64,000 nucleotides of DNA from Magnetospira sp. QH-2 (GTDB lineage Bacteria > Pseudomonadota > Alphaproteobacteria > Rhodospirillales > Magnetospiraceae): positions 124,001 through 188,000 of the forward strand of contig NZ_FO538765.1 of assembly GCF_000968135.1 (NCBI RefSeq), read 5' to 3'. How positions within the stretch are numbered: position 1 is the stretch's first letter; each line of letters begins with the position of its first letter. The notes under the pieces are model-generated. The model was not told the DNA's origin, did not search any database, and saw only the letters and a list, made by a program, of their open reading frames with translations. Position numbers and translations under genes: made by a program. Shown here one piece after another: positions 45,558 through 54,029 of the stretch.

Positions 45558-47723
45558 TTAAACGAACTCAAATCCGGCCTTGGTCATGGGCAGATCGGTG
45601 ATCCGTTTGCCGGTGAGGGCAAAAATCCCGTTGGCCACCGCCGGGCCGGTGGGCGGCACAGCCGGTTCGCCCACGCCGGTCGGGGGTTCCGCCGATTGGA
45701 TGATGGTTACCGAGATGTCCGGCATGTCGGCCATGCGAAGGGGTTCGTAGTCGGGGAAGTTCTGCTGATCCACCAGGCCTTCGTCCAGAGTGATTTCGTT
45801 GCGCAGGATGGCGCCCAGGCCAAATCCGGCGCCGCCTTCCATCTGTGCCTTAATGACATCCGGATTGACCGCCACGCCGCAGTCCACGGCCATGTGCAGG
45901 TGATCCACATGGACCTCGGTGCCGTTGACGGTCACATCGGCCACCATGGCCACATAGCTGCCGAACGAGAAATGGGCGGCGAAACCTCGTTTCTGACCGG
46001 GTTGCCAGCCGGACGCATCCCGCACCGCCTCGATGACCCCGGCCAGGCGTGCCTGTTTGGCATCGCCTTTGTCCAGCAGGGACAAACGCAGTGCCACCGG
46101 ATCCCGACCGGTCTCATGGGCGATCATGTCCATCAGGCTTTCCATGGCATAGGCGGTGTGGGTATGGCCCACGGAACGCCACCACAGGGCCGGGATCGGG
46201 GTGATGAAGTCCGAGACGCCCACCCCCATGTTAGGGATGCCGTAAAGGCTGTCATCGATGCCCTCGACCATGGAATGTTCGATGCCATCCTTGACCCCGA
46301 AGGCCTCGAACGGCGTCCCTTTGAGGATCGATTTGGCGGCCACCCGGTGGTCCCAACCCACAAGGGCGCCCTGGGCGTTCAGACCGATGCGGGCCTTGTG
46401 CACGGCCAGGGGTCGATAGAAACCGCCATGGAGATCATCCTCCCGGCTCCAGACAAGCTTGACCGGCACCTTGCGCCCCATGGCGTCGAAGGCCAGGGCC
46501 GCTTCCACAGGGTAATCCGAGACAGGATTGGCCCGGCGGCCAAAAGAGCCGCCCGCATAGACCGTATGGATTTCCACCTGTTCGGGAATCAGGTTCAAGA
46601 CCTTGGCAACGGCCGGTTGGACACCGCCGGGGAATTGACAGCCGTCGTGAAGCCGTACGCCGCCGGTTTCGGTGGGCTCAACGACGCAATTCACCGGCTC
46701 CATGGGCGCATGGGCCAGGAAGGGGAAATAGAACTCCGCCTCGATGGTTTTGGCCGCGCCGTCCACCGAAATGGCCGCCTGCTCGGTGGAGAATTCCTTC
46801 ATGACCTGGAACTGTGGCCTGCCGGTCTGGCGACGGATGGTGGTCTCCATTTCATCGGAGGAGCGCCGCTCGGCCTTGGCAAAGTCCCATTCCGCCGAGA
46901 GGGCGTCGCGGGCCTGGAAGGCCGCCCAGGTATTTCTGGCATAGACCGCCACGCCCGCTTTGTTGGCCAAAATCTTGGCGTCGATGAAGCCCGGTACCTG
47001 AGCGGCGTCGGTGGCATCGAAGGTGGTCACCACCCCCCCGAACTTGGGGCTGCGGCGAATGGCCACATAGACCATGCCCGGTATTTTCACGTCCATGGCG
47101 AACACCGCCGTGCCGTCGGTTTTATCGCGGCTATCCTTGCGGGGCAGGGTGGCGTTGCCGATCAGCTTGAACTGATCGGGGGATTTCAGGGTCACCTCGG
47201 GGAAGGGTGTCAAAGTGCTGGCCACGCGGATGAATTGGCCGAAGTGGCCCGCATGGGGCCCGGCGCTCAGAATGCCGTCGGAAATGGTGATTTCTGATTC
47301 GTCCAAGTCCCAGGTCTCGGCGGCGGCACTGACCAGCAGTTGCCGGGCCGTGGCACCCGCCTCGCGGTATTGCTTAAAGGAATTGGCCATGGCGGTGGAG
47401 CCGCCGGTGCCTTGTGTGCCGAAAAACAGGTTCTTGTACTTGTCATTGTCCGCCGGGGCGAATTCGGTTCGCACGGTGGCCCAGTCCGCATCCAACTCCT
47501 CGGCGATCAGGGTGGTCAGGCCGGTGGTGGTGCCCTGGCCCATCTCGAAATGCTTGAGGATGACCGTCACCACGCCCTGTTCGTCGATGCGGACAAAGGG
47601 ATTGAGCGCCATGGACTCGGTGCCGGCGGCCAGTACGCCGCGGGCGTTGAGGCCGATGACCAGGGCAGCGGCGCCGGTGGCGGCCCCTTGCAGAAATCCA
47701 CGACGGGATACTTCAACGGTCAT
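45558..47723 (-). CDS. Xanthine-dehydrogenase-family molybdopterin subunit, IorB-like
   Basis: 721 residues with a twin-arginine leader (S-R-R-G-F-L-Q-G-A), so exported folded. Segments match isoquinoline 1-oxidoreductase/aldehyde dehydrogenase beta subunits: H-F-E-M-G-Q-G-T-T-T-G-L, G-T-Q-G-T-G-G-S-T-A, G-G-S-F-G-R-R, W-W-R-S-V-G-H-T-H and a C-terminal G-V-G-E-P-A-V-P-P, where the Glu is the conserved active-site base. The actual substrate is unknown. No XdhC-like maturation gene is nearby. Confidence 0.83.
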   Translation of the reverse strand: MTVEVSRRGFLQGAATGAAALVIGLNARGVLAAGTESMALNPFVRIDEQGVVTVILKHFEMGQGTTTGLTTLIAEELDADWATVRTEFAPADNDKYKNLFFGTQGTGGSTAMANSFKQYREAGATARQLLVSAAAETWDLDESEITISDGILSAGPHAGHFGQFIRVASTLTPFPEVTLKSPDQFKLIGNATLPRKDSRDKTDGTAVFAMDVKIPGMVYVAIRRSPKFGGVVTTFDATDAAQVPGFIDAKILANKAGVAVYARNTWAAFQARDALSAEWDFAKAERRSSDEMETTIRRQTGRPQFQVMKEFSTEQAAISVDGAAKTIEAEFYFPFLAHAPMEPVNCVVEPTETGGVRLHDGCQFPGGVQPAVAKVLNLIPEQVEIHTVYAGGSFGRRANPVSDYPVEAALAFDAMGRKVPVKLVWSREDDLHGGFYRPLAVHKARIGLNAQGALVGWDHRVAAKSILKGTPFEAFGVKDGIEHSMVEGIDDSLYGIPNMGVGVSDFITPIPALWWRSVGHTHTAYAMESLMDMIAHETGRDPVALRLSLLDKGDAKQARLAGVIEAVRDASGWQPGQKRGFAAHFSFGSYVAMVADVTVNGTEVHVDHLHMAVDCGVAVNPDVIKAQMEGGAGFGLGAILRNEITLDEGLVDQQNFPDYEPLRMADMPDISVTIIQSAEPPTGVGEPAVPPTGPAVANGIFALTGKRITDLPMTKAGFEFV

Positions 47724-47726
47724 GGC

Positions 47727-48188
47727 TCATCCCTCCAATTTGCCGGATGCCAGTTTGATGGCCTCCTTGATTCGGACATAGGTGGCGCAGCGGCAGACAT
47801 TGCCGTCCATGTAGGCGTCGATCTCCTTGTCCGACGGGCGGGGGATTTCGCTCAGCAGGCCGATGGCGGACATGATCTGTCCCGATTGGCAGTAGCCGCA
47901 TTGGACCACGTCCTTTTCCTGCCAGGCCTCGCGCACCGCCGTGGCGATCCGGTCATTGGCGCCCTCGATGGTGACGATGGCTCCCGTCGTTGCATCTTCC
48001 ACCGGTGTTTGGCAGGAGCGCACGGGTTCGCCGGCCAGGAGAACGGTACAGGAGCCGCAGGCCGCCACGCCGCAGCCAAACTTGGTGCCGGTGAGATCCA
48101 ATAGGTCTCTCAAGACCCAGAGCAGCGGGGTTCCAGGCTCGGCATCCACCGACCGCGGTTGTCCATTGATCTTGAGTTCGTAGCGCAT
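47727..48188 (-). CDS. [2Fe-2S] subunit, IorA-like
   Basis: 153 residues with the two cluster motifs of this family: C-G-V-A-A-C-G-S-C-T-V (plant-type, with G-T-K-F-G before it) and C-G-Y-C-Q-S-G plus C-R-C in the helical domain. It passes electrons from the molybdenum subunit to an acceptor, probably a cytochrome. It starts the two-gene operon and is four bases before iorB-like. Confidence 0.88.
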   Translation of the reverse strand: MRYELKINGQPRSVDAEPGTPLLWVLRDLLDLTGTKFGCGVAACGSCTVLLAGEPVRSCQTPVEDATTGAIVTIEGANDRIATAVREAWQEKDVVQCGYCQSGQIMSAIGLLSEIPRPSDKEIDAYMDGNVCRCATYVRIKEAIKLASGKLEG

Positions 48189-48329
48189 GGTTGCTTCGCC
48201 TTGTCACAGCAAAATGGGAGCGTACCGTCTATGGATATAGTGCTCGGAACCCGATTTCCAAGGAACAATCGAATGCACGATGATGGGCCTCGTTTGGGCG
48301 GCAGGGCGCCACCTTCCATCTGTTTAACA

Positions 48330-48487
48330 GACTGCTGACAAAGTGTTGTCCGACGGCCCGCCTCGCCCTTCGTCCCTCGACAAGCTCGGGATGAGGAAGC
48401 TCTGGGTGAGGCTATTCAAAGGCCCTCATGCTGAGCTTGTCGAAGCAAGTGTCGCCACAAGCTCGAAATCAGACTTTTTCAGATGGC
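48330..48487. repeat. R2 repeat, diverged copy
   Basis: About 158 bases similar to the copy at 57892-58039: left end G-A-C-T-G-C-T-G-A-C-A-A-A-G-T (13 of 15 matches), shared CGGCCCGCCTCGCCCTTCG, CTCATGCTGAGCTTGTCGAAG and GCTCGAAATC-GACTTTTTC. The right terminal repeat is decayed. It lies in the 400-base gene-free space between the IorA-like gene and the tktC-like gene. Confidence 0.75.
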
Positions 48488-48512
48488 GGTAATCGAGCAG
48501 TCAGGGATTGCC

Positions 48513-48593
48513 TAGATCACGTCGTGATTGATCGGATTCGATCAATCATGAAAAACGTGATCGATTCCAATAAGGTCGCGCGTGAACGGCCTA
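48513..48593 (+). repeat. R1 repeat, copy 2 (second hairpin deleted)
   Basis: TA-bounded (48513-48514, 48592-48593). Hairpin 1 is intact with inner stem ATTGATCG/CGATCAAT (48527-48534, 48539-48546) and loop GATT; compared with copies 1 and 3 the outermost pair of the inner stem is A:T instead of T:A, a compensatory change. The second hairpin is missing. The right end supplies the TAG stop of the leftward gene at 48591-49487. Confidence 0.8.
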
Positions 48594-49487
48594 CTGCCGC
48601 ACCAGATCAGCGATGGCCTCGGCGGTGAATCCGTGGCGCGCCCGCAGACCGTCCTGGCTGTCAGCGACAGCAAGAATTTCAGGGCCGATTTTCAGCGAAT
48701 GGAATGCCACCGGACGACCAATCAGACATTCCGCCACCACCGAAGCCAATCCCCCGACACCATGCTCTTCCACCGTCACCACGGTGCCCGTATCGGCCGC
48801 GGCGGACAGGGCTTCCAGATCCGGTTGGTCCAGCGTATGGAAGCTCAGCACCATGGCCTCGGTCCCTTGCTCGGCAAGCATGGCCGCAGCGTCCATGGCG
48901 ATGGGCAGAGCCGCTCCGGTCGCCACAAGGGCGCAATCCGTTCCGGTTCGCGTGGTGATCGCCCGACCGATCCGGAAATCGGGTGACGATTGATGAACTT
49001 GGCGCTCGCCCGCCCGCCCCAGGCGCAGATAGGCCGGGCCGGGATGGCGGATCAGCGCCTCGGTCGCCGCCGCCGCCTCGGCGGGATCGCCCGGCGCCAA
49101 CACGGTCATGTTGGGCAGCGCCCGCATGATCGCCAGGTCTTCCAATCCGTGATGGGTATAGCCGAGCGATCCGTAGGTCAGTCCGCCGCCCAGGGCGACC
49201 ACGCGTACCGGCAGGTCGTGATAGCAGACATCATTGCGGATCTGCTCCAGGCAGCGCATCAGTGGAAAATTAGCCAGGGAGTAGACAAACGGAATCTTGC
49301 CGGTTAGCGCCAGACCCGCCGCGACACCGATCATGTTCTGCTCGGCCACCCCGGCATTGACGAAGCGCTCGGGAAAACGCTCGGCAAAGGGCTCCAACAC
49401 CATGAAGCCAAGATCCCCGGTGAGCAGCCAGATGCGATCATCGGTCTCGGCCAGGCGGCACAGGGTATCGACAAATCCGCCCCTCAT
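48591..49487 (-). CDS. Transketolase C-terminal half
   Basis: 298 residues covering the pyrimidine-binding and C-terminal domains. The cofactor-activating Glu is in V-A-E-Q-N-M-I-G-V-A-A-G-L-A; the segment R-P-G-P-A-Y-L-R-L-G-R type is seen as H-P-G-P-A-Y-L-R-L-G. It functions with the N-terminal half encoded directly upstream (ATGA overlap). In this context a role in making a special sugar for surface polysaccharide is likelier than the pentose phosphate pathway. Its stop codon comes from repeat R1. Confidence 0.85.
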   Translation of the reverse strand: MRGGFVDTLCRLAETDDRIWLLTGDLGFMVLEPFAERFPERFVNAGVAEQNMIGVAAGLALTGKIPFVYSLANFPLMRCLEQIRNDVCYHDLPVRVVALGGGLTYGSLGYTHHGLEDLAIMRALPNMTVLAPGDPAEAAAATEALIRHPGPAYLRLGRAGERQVHQSSPDFRIGRAITTRTGTDCALVATGAALPIAMDAAAMLAEQGTEAMVLSFHTLDQPDLEALSAAADTGTVVTVEEHGVGGLASVVAECLIGRPVAFHSLKIGPEILAVADSQDGLRARHGFTAEAIADLVRQ

Positions 49488-50290
49488 GCCTGCAACTCCT
49501 TCAACGCCTGCTCAAATTGCTCGGGGGTCGGGGTCTTGTAGTGCCAGGCCAATTGGTCTTCCATGAAACTCACGCCCCGGCCCTTGACCGTATGGCCGAT
49601 GACCAGCGACGGGACACCGTCGTCCGGCGCTGTTGTCAGGGCTTTCTCCAAGGCCTGGGTATCGTTGCCATCCACTTCCATTACCCGCCAGCCAAAGGCC
49701 CGCCATTTATCGGCCAGCGGTTCCAGGCCGAGCACGTCGTCGGTGCGCCCGAAGCCCTGCAAGCGGTTGTAGTCCACCACGGCGGTCACATTGTCCAGCC
49801 GGTGATGGGCGGCAAACAGGGCCGCTTCCCAATTGGAGCCTTCGTCCAATTCGCCATCGCTCAACACCACAAAGGCCCCCCAACCGGCCCCGGCGCGTCG
49901 GGATGCCAGCGCCATGCCGCAGGCCACCGGCAGGCCATGGCCCAGGGACCCGGTGGAGAGTTCGACACCGGGGATCTTGTGGCTCACATGGCCGATGAGC
50001 GGTGAGCCGGGCTTGCTATAATCGTCGAGCCAGGCCTTGGGGAAATAGTCCAATTCCGCCAGCACCGCATAGGTGGCGGCGGCCACATGGCCCTTGCTCA
50101 CGATCACCCGGTCCCGGTCGGACCATTGGGGATCCTCGGGTCGGACACGGGCCACGGCGCCATAGATCGTCGCCAGAATATCGGTCACCGACAGGCACGA
50201 CCCCACGTGGGAGGCCTGACCGGAACTGGTCATGCGCAAAACCGCCAGGCGCATGGCCCGGGCCAATTCGGCGGGATCCCGTCGGGTCAT
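49484..50290 (-). CDS. Transketolase N-terminal half
   Basis: 268 residues with the thiamine-diphosphate domain: S-K-G-H-V-A-A-A-T-Y, T-G-S-L-G-H-G-L-P-V-A-C-G-M-A and the diphosphate/metal motif S-D-G-E-L-D-E-G...D-Y-N-R-L-Q. It pairs with the C-terminal half. It overlaps the glycosyltransferase gene by four bases, which ties the split transketolase to that operon. Confidence 0.86.
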   Translation of the reverse strand: MTRRDPAELARAMRLAVLRMTSSGQASHVGSCLSVTDILATIYGAVARVRPEDPQWSDRDRVIVSKGHVAAATYAVLAELDYFPKAWLDDYSKPGSPLIGHVSHKIPGVELSTGSLGHGLPVACGMALASRRAGAGWGAFVVLSDGELDEGSNWEAALFAAHHRLDNVTAVVDYNRLQGFGRTDDVLGLEPLADKWRAFGWRVMEVDGNDTQALEKALTTAPDDGVPSLVIGHTVKGRGVSFMEDQLAWHYKTPTPEQFEQALKELQA

Positions 50291-51249
50291 TGGGAGTCGT
50301 CCTTGTCGAAGTTGATCCGTTCGCGCTCAATCACCGTCGGGCGGTTCTTCACATAGCCGTGGATGGACAGGATGTATTCGCCCAGAAAGCCGATGAAGAA
50401 CAGCTGCACGCCGGAAAAGAAGAACAGCGCGGTAATCATTAACGGCATGCCGCGCGGCACGTCCTGCGACAGGACCAGGGTCAGGATGACGTTCACGAAG
50501 GCAAACAGGATCGACAGGGTGGCCAGGGTCATGCCCAGATACAATGCCAACCGCATGGGGGTGGAAGAAAACGAGATCAGTCCGTTCAGCCCCTGGTCGA
50601 TCAAGTGGAAAAAGCGATTCTTGCTGATCCCCGCCTTGCGCTCTTGGACCGTGTAGGGCAATGGGGTCTTGGTAAAACCGGCTTCGAAGGTCATACAACG
50701 GACAAAGGGATAGTGGTCGTCGAATTGCCGGATCACGTCCATCACCTTCTTGTCGACGAACTGGCAGTCCCCCACGTCCGGGGGCATGTCCAGATAGGTG
50801 GTCCCGGCGATCAGGCGATAATAGAATTTGCGGATCTGCTTCATGGGGAAGCCTTCGATCCGATTGGCGCGCACGCCATAGACCACTTCCCAACCGGCTT
50901 CCCATTGCTCGACAAATCGCGGCAACAACTCCGGCGGGTCCTGAAGGTCGGCGGGCATGAACAGCAAGACACCATCGCCCGTTGCCGCCTTGACGCCGTT
51001 GAAGTGCGAGCGCATGGGGCCGAAATTCCGGGCATTGACGATGATCTTCACCGATTTGTCCCGGTCCGCGATCTCCTTGAGGATGTCCAGGGTCCGGTCC
51101 GTGGAGGCATTGTCGCAGAAGATATGCTCCCGGTCGTATTGGGGCAAATTTTCGTCGAACTGCGCTTTGACCGCCTCGTAACAGGCGCGAATGCCCTCTT
51201 CCTCGTTATAGCAGGGGGTGACGACGCTGATGGTCTTGCGGTCGCTCAT
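50287..51249 (-). CDS. Family 2 glycosyltransferase, undecaprenyl/dolichyl-phosphate sugar transferase type
   Basis: 320 residues: V-T-P-C-Y-N-E-E-E-G-I at the start, D-N-A-S-T-D-R-T, N-F-G-P-M-R-S-H and the metal-binding A-D-L-Q-D-P-P in the GT-A domain, then two C-terminal helices (about residues 230-290). This is the GtrB/ArnC/DPM1 layout: it charges a polyprenyl phosphate with a sugar at the inner membrane. One base separates it from rfbF. Confidence 0.88.
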   Translation of the reverse strand: MSDRKTISVVTPCYNEEEGIRACYEAVKAQFDENLPQYDREHIFCDNASTDRTLDILKEIADRDKSVKIIVNARNFGPMRSHFNGVKAATGDGVLLFMPADLQDPPELLPRFVEQWEAGWEVVYGVRANRIEGFPMKQIRKFYYRLIAGTTYLDMPPDVGDCQFVDKKVMDVIRQFDDHYPFVRCMTFEAGFTKTPLPYTVQERKAGISKNRFFHLIDQGLNGLISFSSTPMRLALYLGMTLATLSILFAFVNVILTLVLSQDVPRGMPLMITALFFFSGVQLFFIGFLGEYILSIHGYVKNRPTVIERERINFDKDDSQ

Positions 51250-51250
51250 G

Positions 51251-52024
51251 TTACCAGATCTTCCAAGGGGCCGCGCCGCCTTCCCAAAGCTTTTCCAAGG
51301 TCATCTTGTCGCGCAGGGTATCCATGGGCCGCCAGAATCCGTCGTGGCGGAAAGCCATCAATTGATCGTCCTCCACCAGATGCCGGATCGGCGCCCGTTC
51401 CCACATGATCTCGTCGTCATCGCCGATGATCTCGCCGACCTTGGGGGACAGCACGAAAAAGCCGCCGTTGACCCAATCGTCGTCACCATGGGGTTTTTCC
51501 TCGAAATGGCTCACCCGGTCGCCGTCCAGATGCATGATACCGAAACGCGGCAGTGGTCGGGTCGCGGTCACCGTGGCCATCTTGCCGTGCTCCCGATGAA
51601 ACCGGATCAGGGCGCCGATATCCACATCCGCCACCCCGTCGCCATAGGTCAGGCAGAAGGCATCTTCGCCGTTGAGATGGGGCAGGGCCTTTTTCAACCG
51701 TCCACCGGTACCGCTGGAATCGCCGGTATCGATCAGGGTCACCCGCCAGGGCTCGGCCTCGGTGGCGTGGACTTCCAGCCGTTGTTCCTTCACATGCATG
51801 GTCACGTCGGACATATGCAGGTGATAGTTGGCGAAGTATTCCTTGATCATATGGCCCTTGTAGCCCAGGCAGACGATGAAGTCGTTGAGTCCATGGGCGG
51901 AATAAAGCTTCATGATGTGCCAGATGATCGGTCGTCCGCCGATCTCCACCAGGGGTTTGGGCTTGGTGGTGGTTTCCTCGCTCAGACGCGAGCCGAGACC
52001 GCCGGCCAGAATGACGACTTTCAT
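51251..52024 (-). CDS. rfbF: Glucose-1-phosphate cytidylyltransferase
   Basis: 257 residues: L-A-G-G-L-G-S-R-L-S-E-E-T-T-x-K-P-K-P-L-V-E-I-G, the RfbF nucleotide signature, then W-H-I-M-K-L-Y and L-T-Y-G-D-G-V-A-D-V. It makes CDP-glucose, the entry to CDP-linked deoxy or branched sugars. The usual partner, CDP-glucose 4,6-dehydratase, is not in the window. First gene of a four-gene operon. Confidence 0.92.
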   Translation of the reverse strand: MKVVILAGGLGSRLSEETTTKPKPLVEIGGRPIIWHIMKLYSAHGLNDFIVCLGYKGHMIKEYFANYHLHMSDVTMHVKEQRLEVHATEAEPWRVTLIDTGDSSGTGGRLKKALPHLNGEDAFCLTYGDGVADVDIGALIRFHREHGKMATVTATRPLPRFGIMHLDGDRVSHFEEKPHGDDDWVNGGFFVLSPKVGEIIGDDDEIMWERAPIRHLVEDDQLMAFRHDGFWRPMDTLRDKMTLEKLWEGGAAPWKIW

Positions 52025-52173
52025 GGAAAAGCGGTTCCTTTGTTAGAGACCCTCCCGGACGCAAGATGGACATACAACAATCCAATCGGCCTGTCTGCCC
52101 CTCTCATTGATGAATTTGGCCTTGCATCGAGCGGCGCGGACCGCCAAACAACTATCAAATGGGCGAAAGGGGA

Positions 52174-53694
52174 ATGTCGGTGTCAGCCAATCGAGTCATG
52201 AGCCTGGGGTTCGCGGGATCAGCGGTGGTGGCATTGGCCTATCTGGCCTATGTGCTGTTTCGCTATGCCACGTTTGGCACCTATTTCGATCATGCGGAAG
52301 CGGAGACCGCCTTGCTGTCCTGGCGCCTGGCCGCCGACGGCACCCTGTATGACACGCCCGGAAGCCTGGAGCATACCATCACCGCCTATGGCCCCTTACT
52401 GTATATGATCAATGCCGCCTTTTTAGGCATTTGGGGGGGGTCGATTGCTGTCAGCAAGCTGGCGGCCCTGGCGGCCTGTTTCACGGCTTCGGTGCTGTTT
52501 ATCCTGCATGCATGCCGTCACCATGGGGCGGCTCTGGCCGGTCTGGGGGGGCTGCTGTTCATCTGCTATCCGCTGATCGTCACGCCCATCGGCTATTGGA
52601 CTCGGCCGGATTCCCTGTTGGTATTGCTGGTGACCTTGGGCGTCATCGCCGGGTCCCAATCGGATCGGGGCCGACCTTGGCTGGCGGCGTTTGGGGTCGC
52701 GGCCTGTGCCGGACTGGCGGTGAATCTAAAAGTCCATGCGGCGCTGTATTTCGTGCCGATCGTGCTCCGGTTCTGCCTGTACCGGCCCTTGTCGGTTTGG
52801 CCCATGATGGCTGTGGTATCGCTGGTATTCGCCCTTTTGCCCTTTGCCTTTCCCGGCGTCTCACTACAGCACTATGCCGAAGGCATTGCCGACATTGTCA
52901 GCTCGCGCCCCATTGACATGGAATTGCTCCGGACCTCGGTCCGCTTTTCGTTGATTTTCCTATTGCCCGGATTGGCATTGCTGTTGCCATTGGTGACACG
53001 CGGCCCCCTGGTCTCGCGCGCCGAAATCGGCTATTTCGGGGCCCTCGCTCTTTGCGTTGTCATCGGCCTCTATCCCTCGTCGGTGCCGGGGGCCGCCTGG
53101 TACCATTTGCTGCCTTTCTACCCGATTACCGTCGATCTGTTTCTACGGTTGGCCCGGGCTCTGGATCAACATAGATGGATCGGCACGACCGCCAAGCTGG
53201 TGATGGCCTTGACCCTTGTTATCATGAGCTACCTGCCTCAGAAGCGCTTTTTACGCAGCCTCGACGGTTTTGGCTGGACCGAGGACGTGGCCGCCGAAAG
53301 CCGGTCACTCATGAAACGGTATGAGGGCACGCCTGTTCAAGTGGGCTATTCCAGCGACAATGTGGGCGGCTACGGACGCACATTCATTCTGCGGCCCATG
53401 TTGGCTTTCGGCGGGTTCCGCCCCTATGCCCTGTCAGCGGCGGCGTCCATGGAGCGGCAGTATGCCAATATTGCACTTCCGGCCGCCAAAAAAGCAATAC
53501 TGTCCCAATGCGGCAAGACTGTGTGGATTATTCCAAGATCGGATGGCAAGCCTTTTACCATGAATGGTTTTTTCCCGGGCACCAAAGCCTTTCCCACAGA
53601 CGTGAGCGCGCATTTCACCCAGGCCTTCGAGAGGATGGAACGGGGCACTCATTTTGATGTCTGGGGATGCCGAACCCCTGGATTGGACGGCTGA
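52174..53694 (+). CDS. Polytopic membrane protein, probable GT-C/GT39-like glycosyltransferase
   Basis: About 506 residues from the ATG at 52174 (AAAGGGG upstream). Around ten hydrophobic helices span residues 8-360; the first extracytoplasmic loop has acidic F-D-H-A-E-A-E-T, as in arabinosyl/mannosyl-type GT-C enzymes, and T-R-P-D-S-L is a typical later loop. The C-terminal 140 residues are soluble and periplasmic in appearance. It is transcribed away from rfbF and may use the polyprenyl-linked sugar made there. Exact family is uncertain. Confidence 0.65.
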   Translation: MSVSANRVMSLGFAGSAVVALAYLAYVLFRYATFGTYFDHAEAETALLSWRLAADGTLYDTPGSLEHTITAYGPLLYMINAAFLGIWGGSIAVSKLAALAACFTASVLFILHACRHHGAALAGLGGLLFICYPLIVTPIGYWTRPDSLLVLLVTLGVIAGSQSDRGRPWLAAFGVAACAGLAVNLKVHAALYFVPIVLRFCLYRPLSVWPMMAVVSLVFALLPFAFPGVSLQHYAEGIADIVSSRPIDMELLRTSVRFSLIFLLPGLALLLPLVTRGPLVSRAEIGYFGALALCVVIGLYPSSVPGAAWYHLLPFYPITVDLFLRLARALDQHRWIGTTAKLVMALTLVIMSYLPQKRFLRSLDGFGWTEDVAAESRSLMKRYEGTPVQVGYSSDNVGGYGRTFILRPMLAFGGFRPYALSAAASMERQYANIALPAAKKAILSQCGKTVWIIPRSDGKPFTMNGFFPGTKAFPTDVSAHFTQAFERMERGTHFDVWGCRTPGLDG

Positions 53695-53789
53695 ACGCAA
53701 CAGTCCTTCCCAACATTACCGATTGTATCGACCGCCCCCGGGGCTATGGTGATCCGTGATCGTTCCAAACACTGTTGAAAGGACCCGAC

Positions 53790-54029
53790 ATGGCCGAGCC
53801 CACCATTGCCCAGAAAGCCCCGTACCCGGTCGAATTGGTAGCCGGGGAGACCTATTATTTCTGTACCTGCGGCAAAAGCGACAAGCAGCCTTTTTGCGAC
53901 GGCTCTCACAAGGGCAGCGAATTCAGCTCCATGCCCTTTACCGCCGAGGAAACCGGCACGGCCTATCTATGCGGCTGCAAGCACGCGGCCAAGCTGCCGT
54001 TCTGCGACGGATCCCACAAGAAGCTTTAA
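53790..54029 (+). CDS. Tandem CDGSH iron-sulfur protein
   Basis: A 79-residue protein with two CDGSH [2Fe-2S] motifs: C-T-C-G-K-S-D-K-Q-P-F-C-D-G-S-H and C-G-C-K-H-A-A-K-L-P-F-C-D-G-S-H. Each uses three Cys and one His. The ATG at 53790 follows GAAAGGA. Bacterial members are soluble redox or cluster-transfer proteins. It ends overlapping the convergent gene. Confidence 0.9.
   Translation: MAEPTIAQKAPYPVELVAGETYYFCTCGKSDKQPFCDGSHKGSEFSSMPFTAEETGTAYLCGCKHAAKLPFCDGSHKKL

Noticed and set aside
45696-47297. Long rightward open frame (533 codons) opposite the IorB-like gene
   Set aside because: Antisense shadow of a gene with clear molybdenum-hydroxylase motifs.
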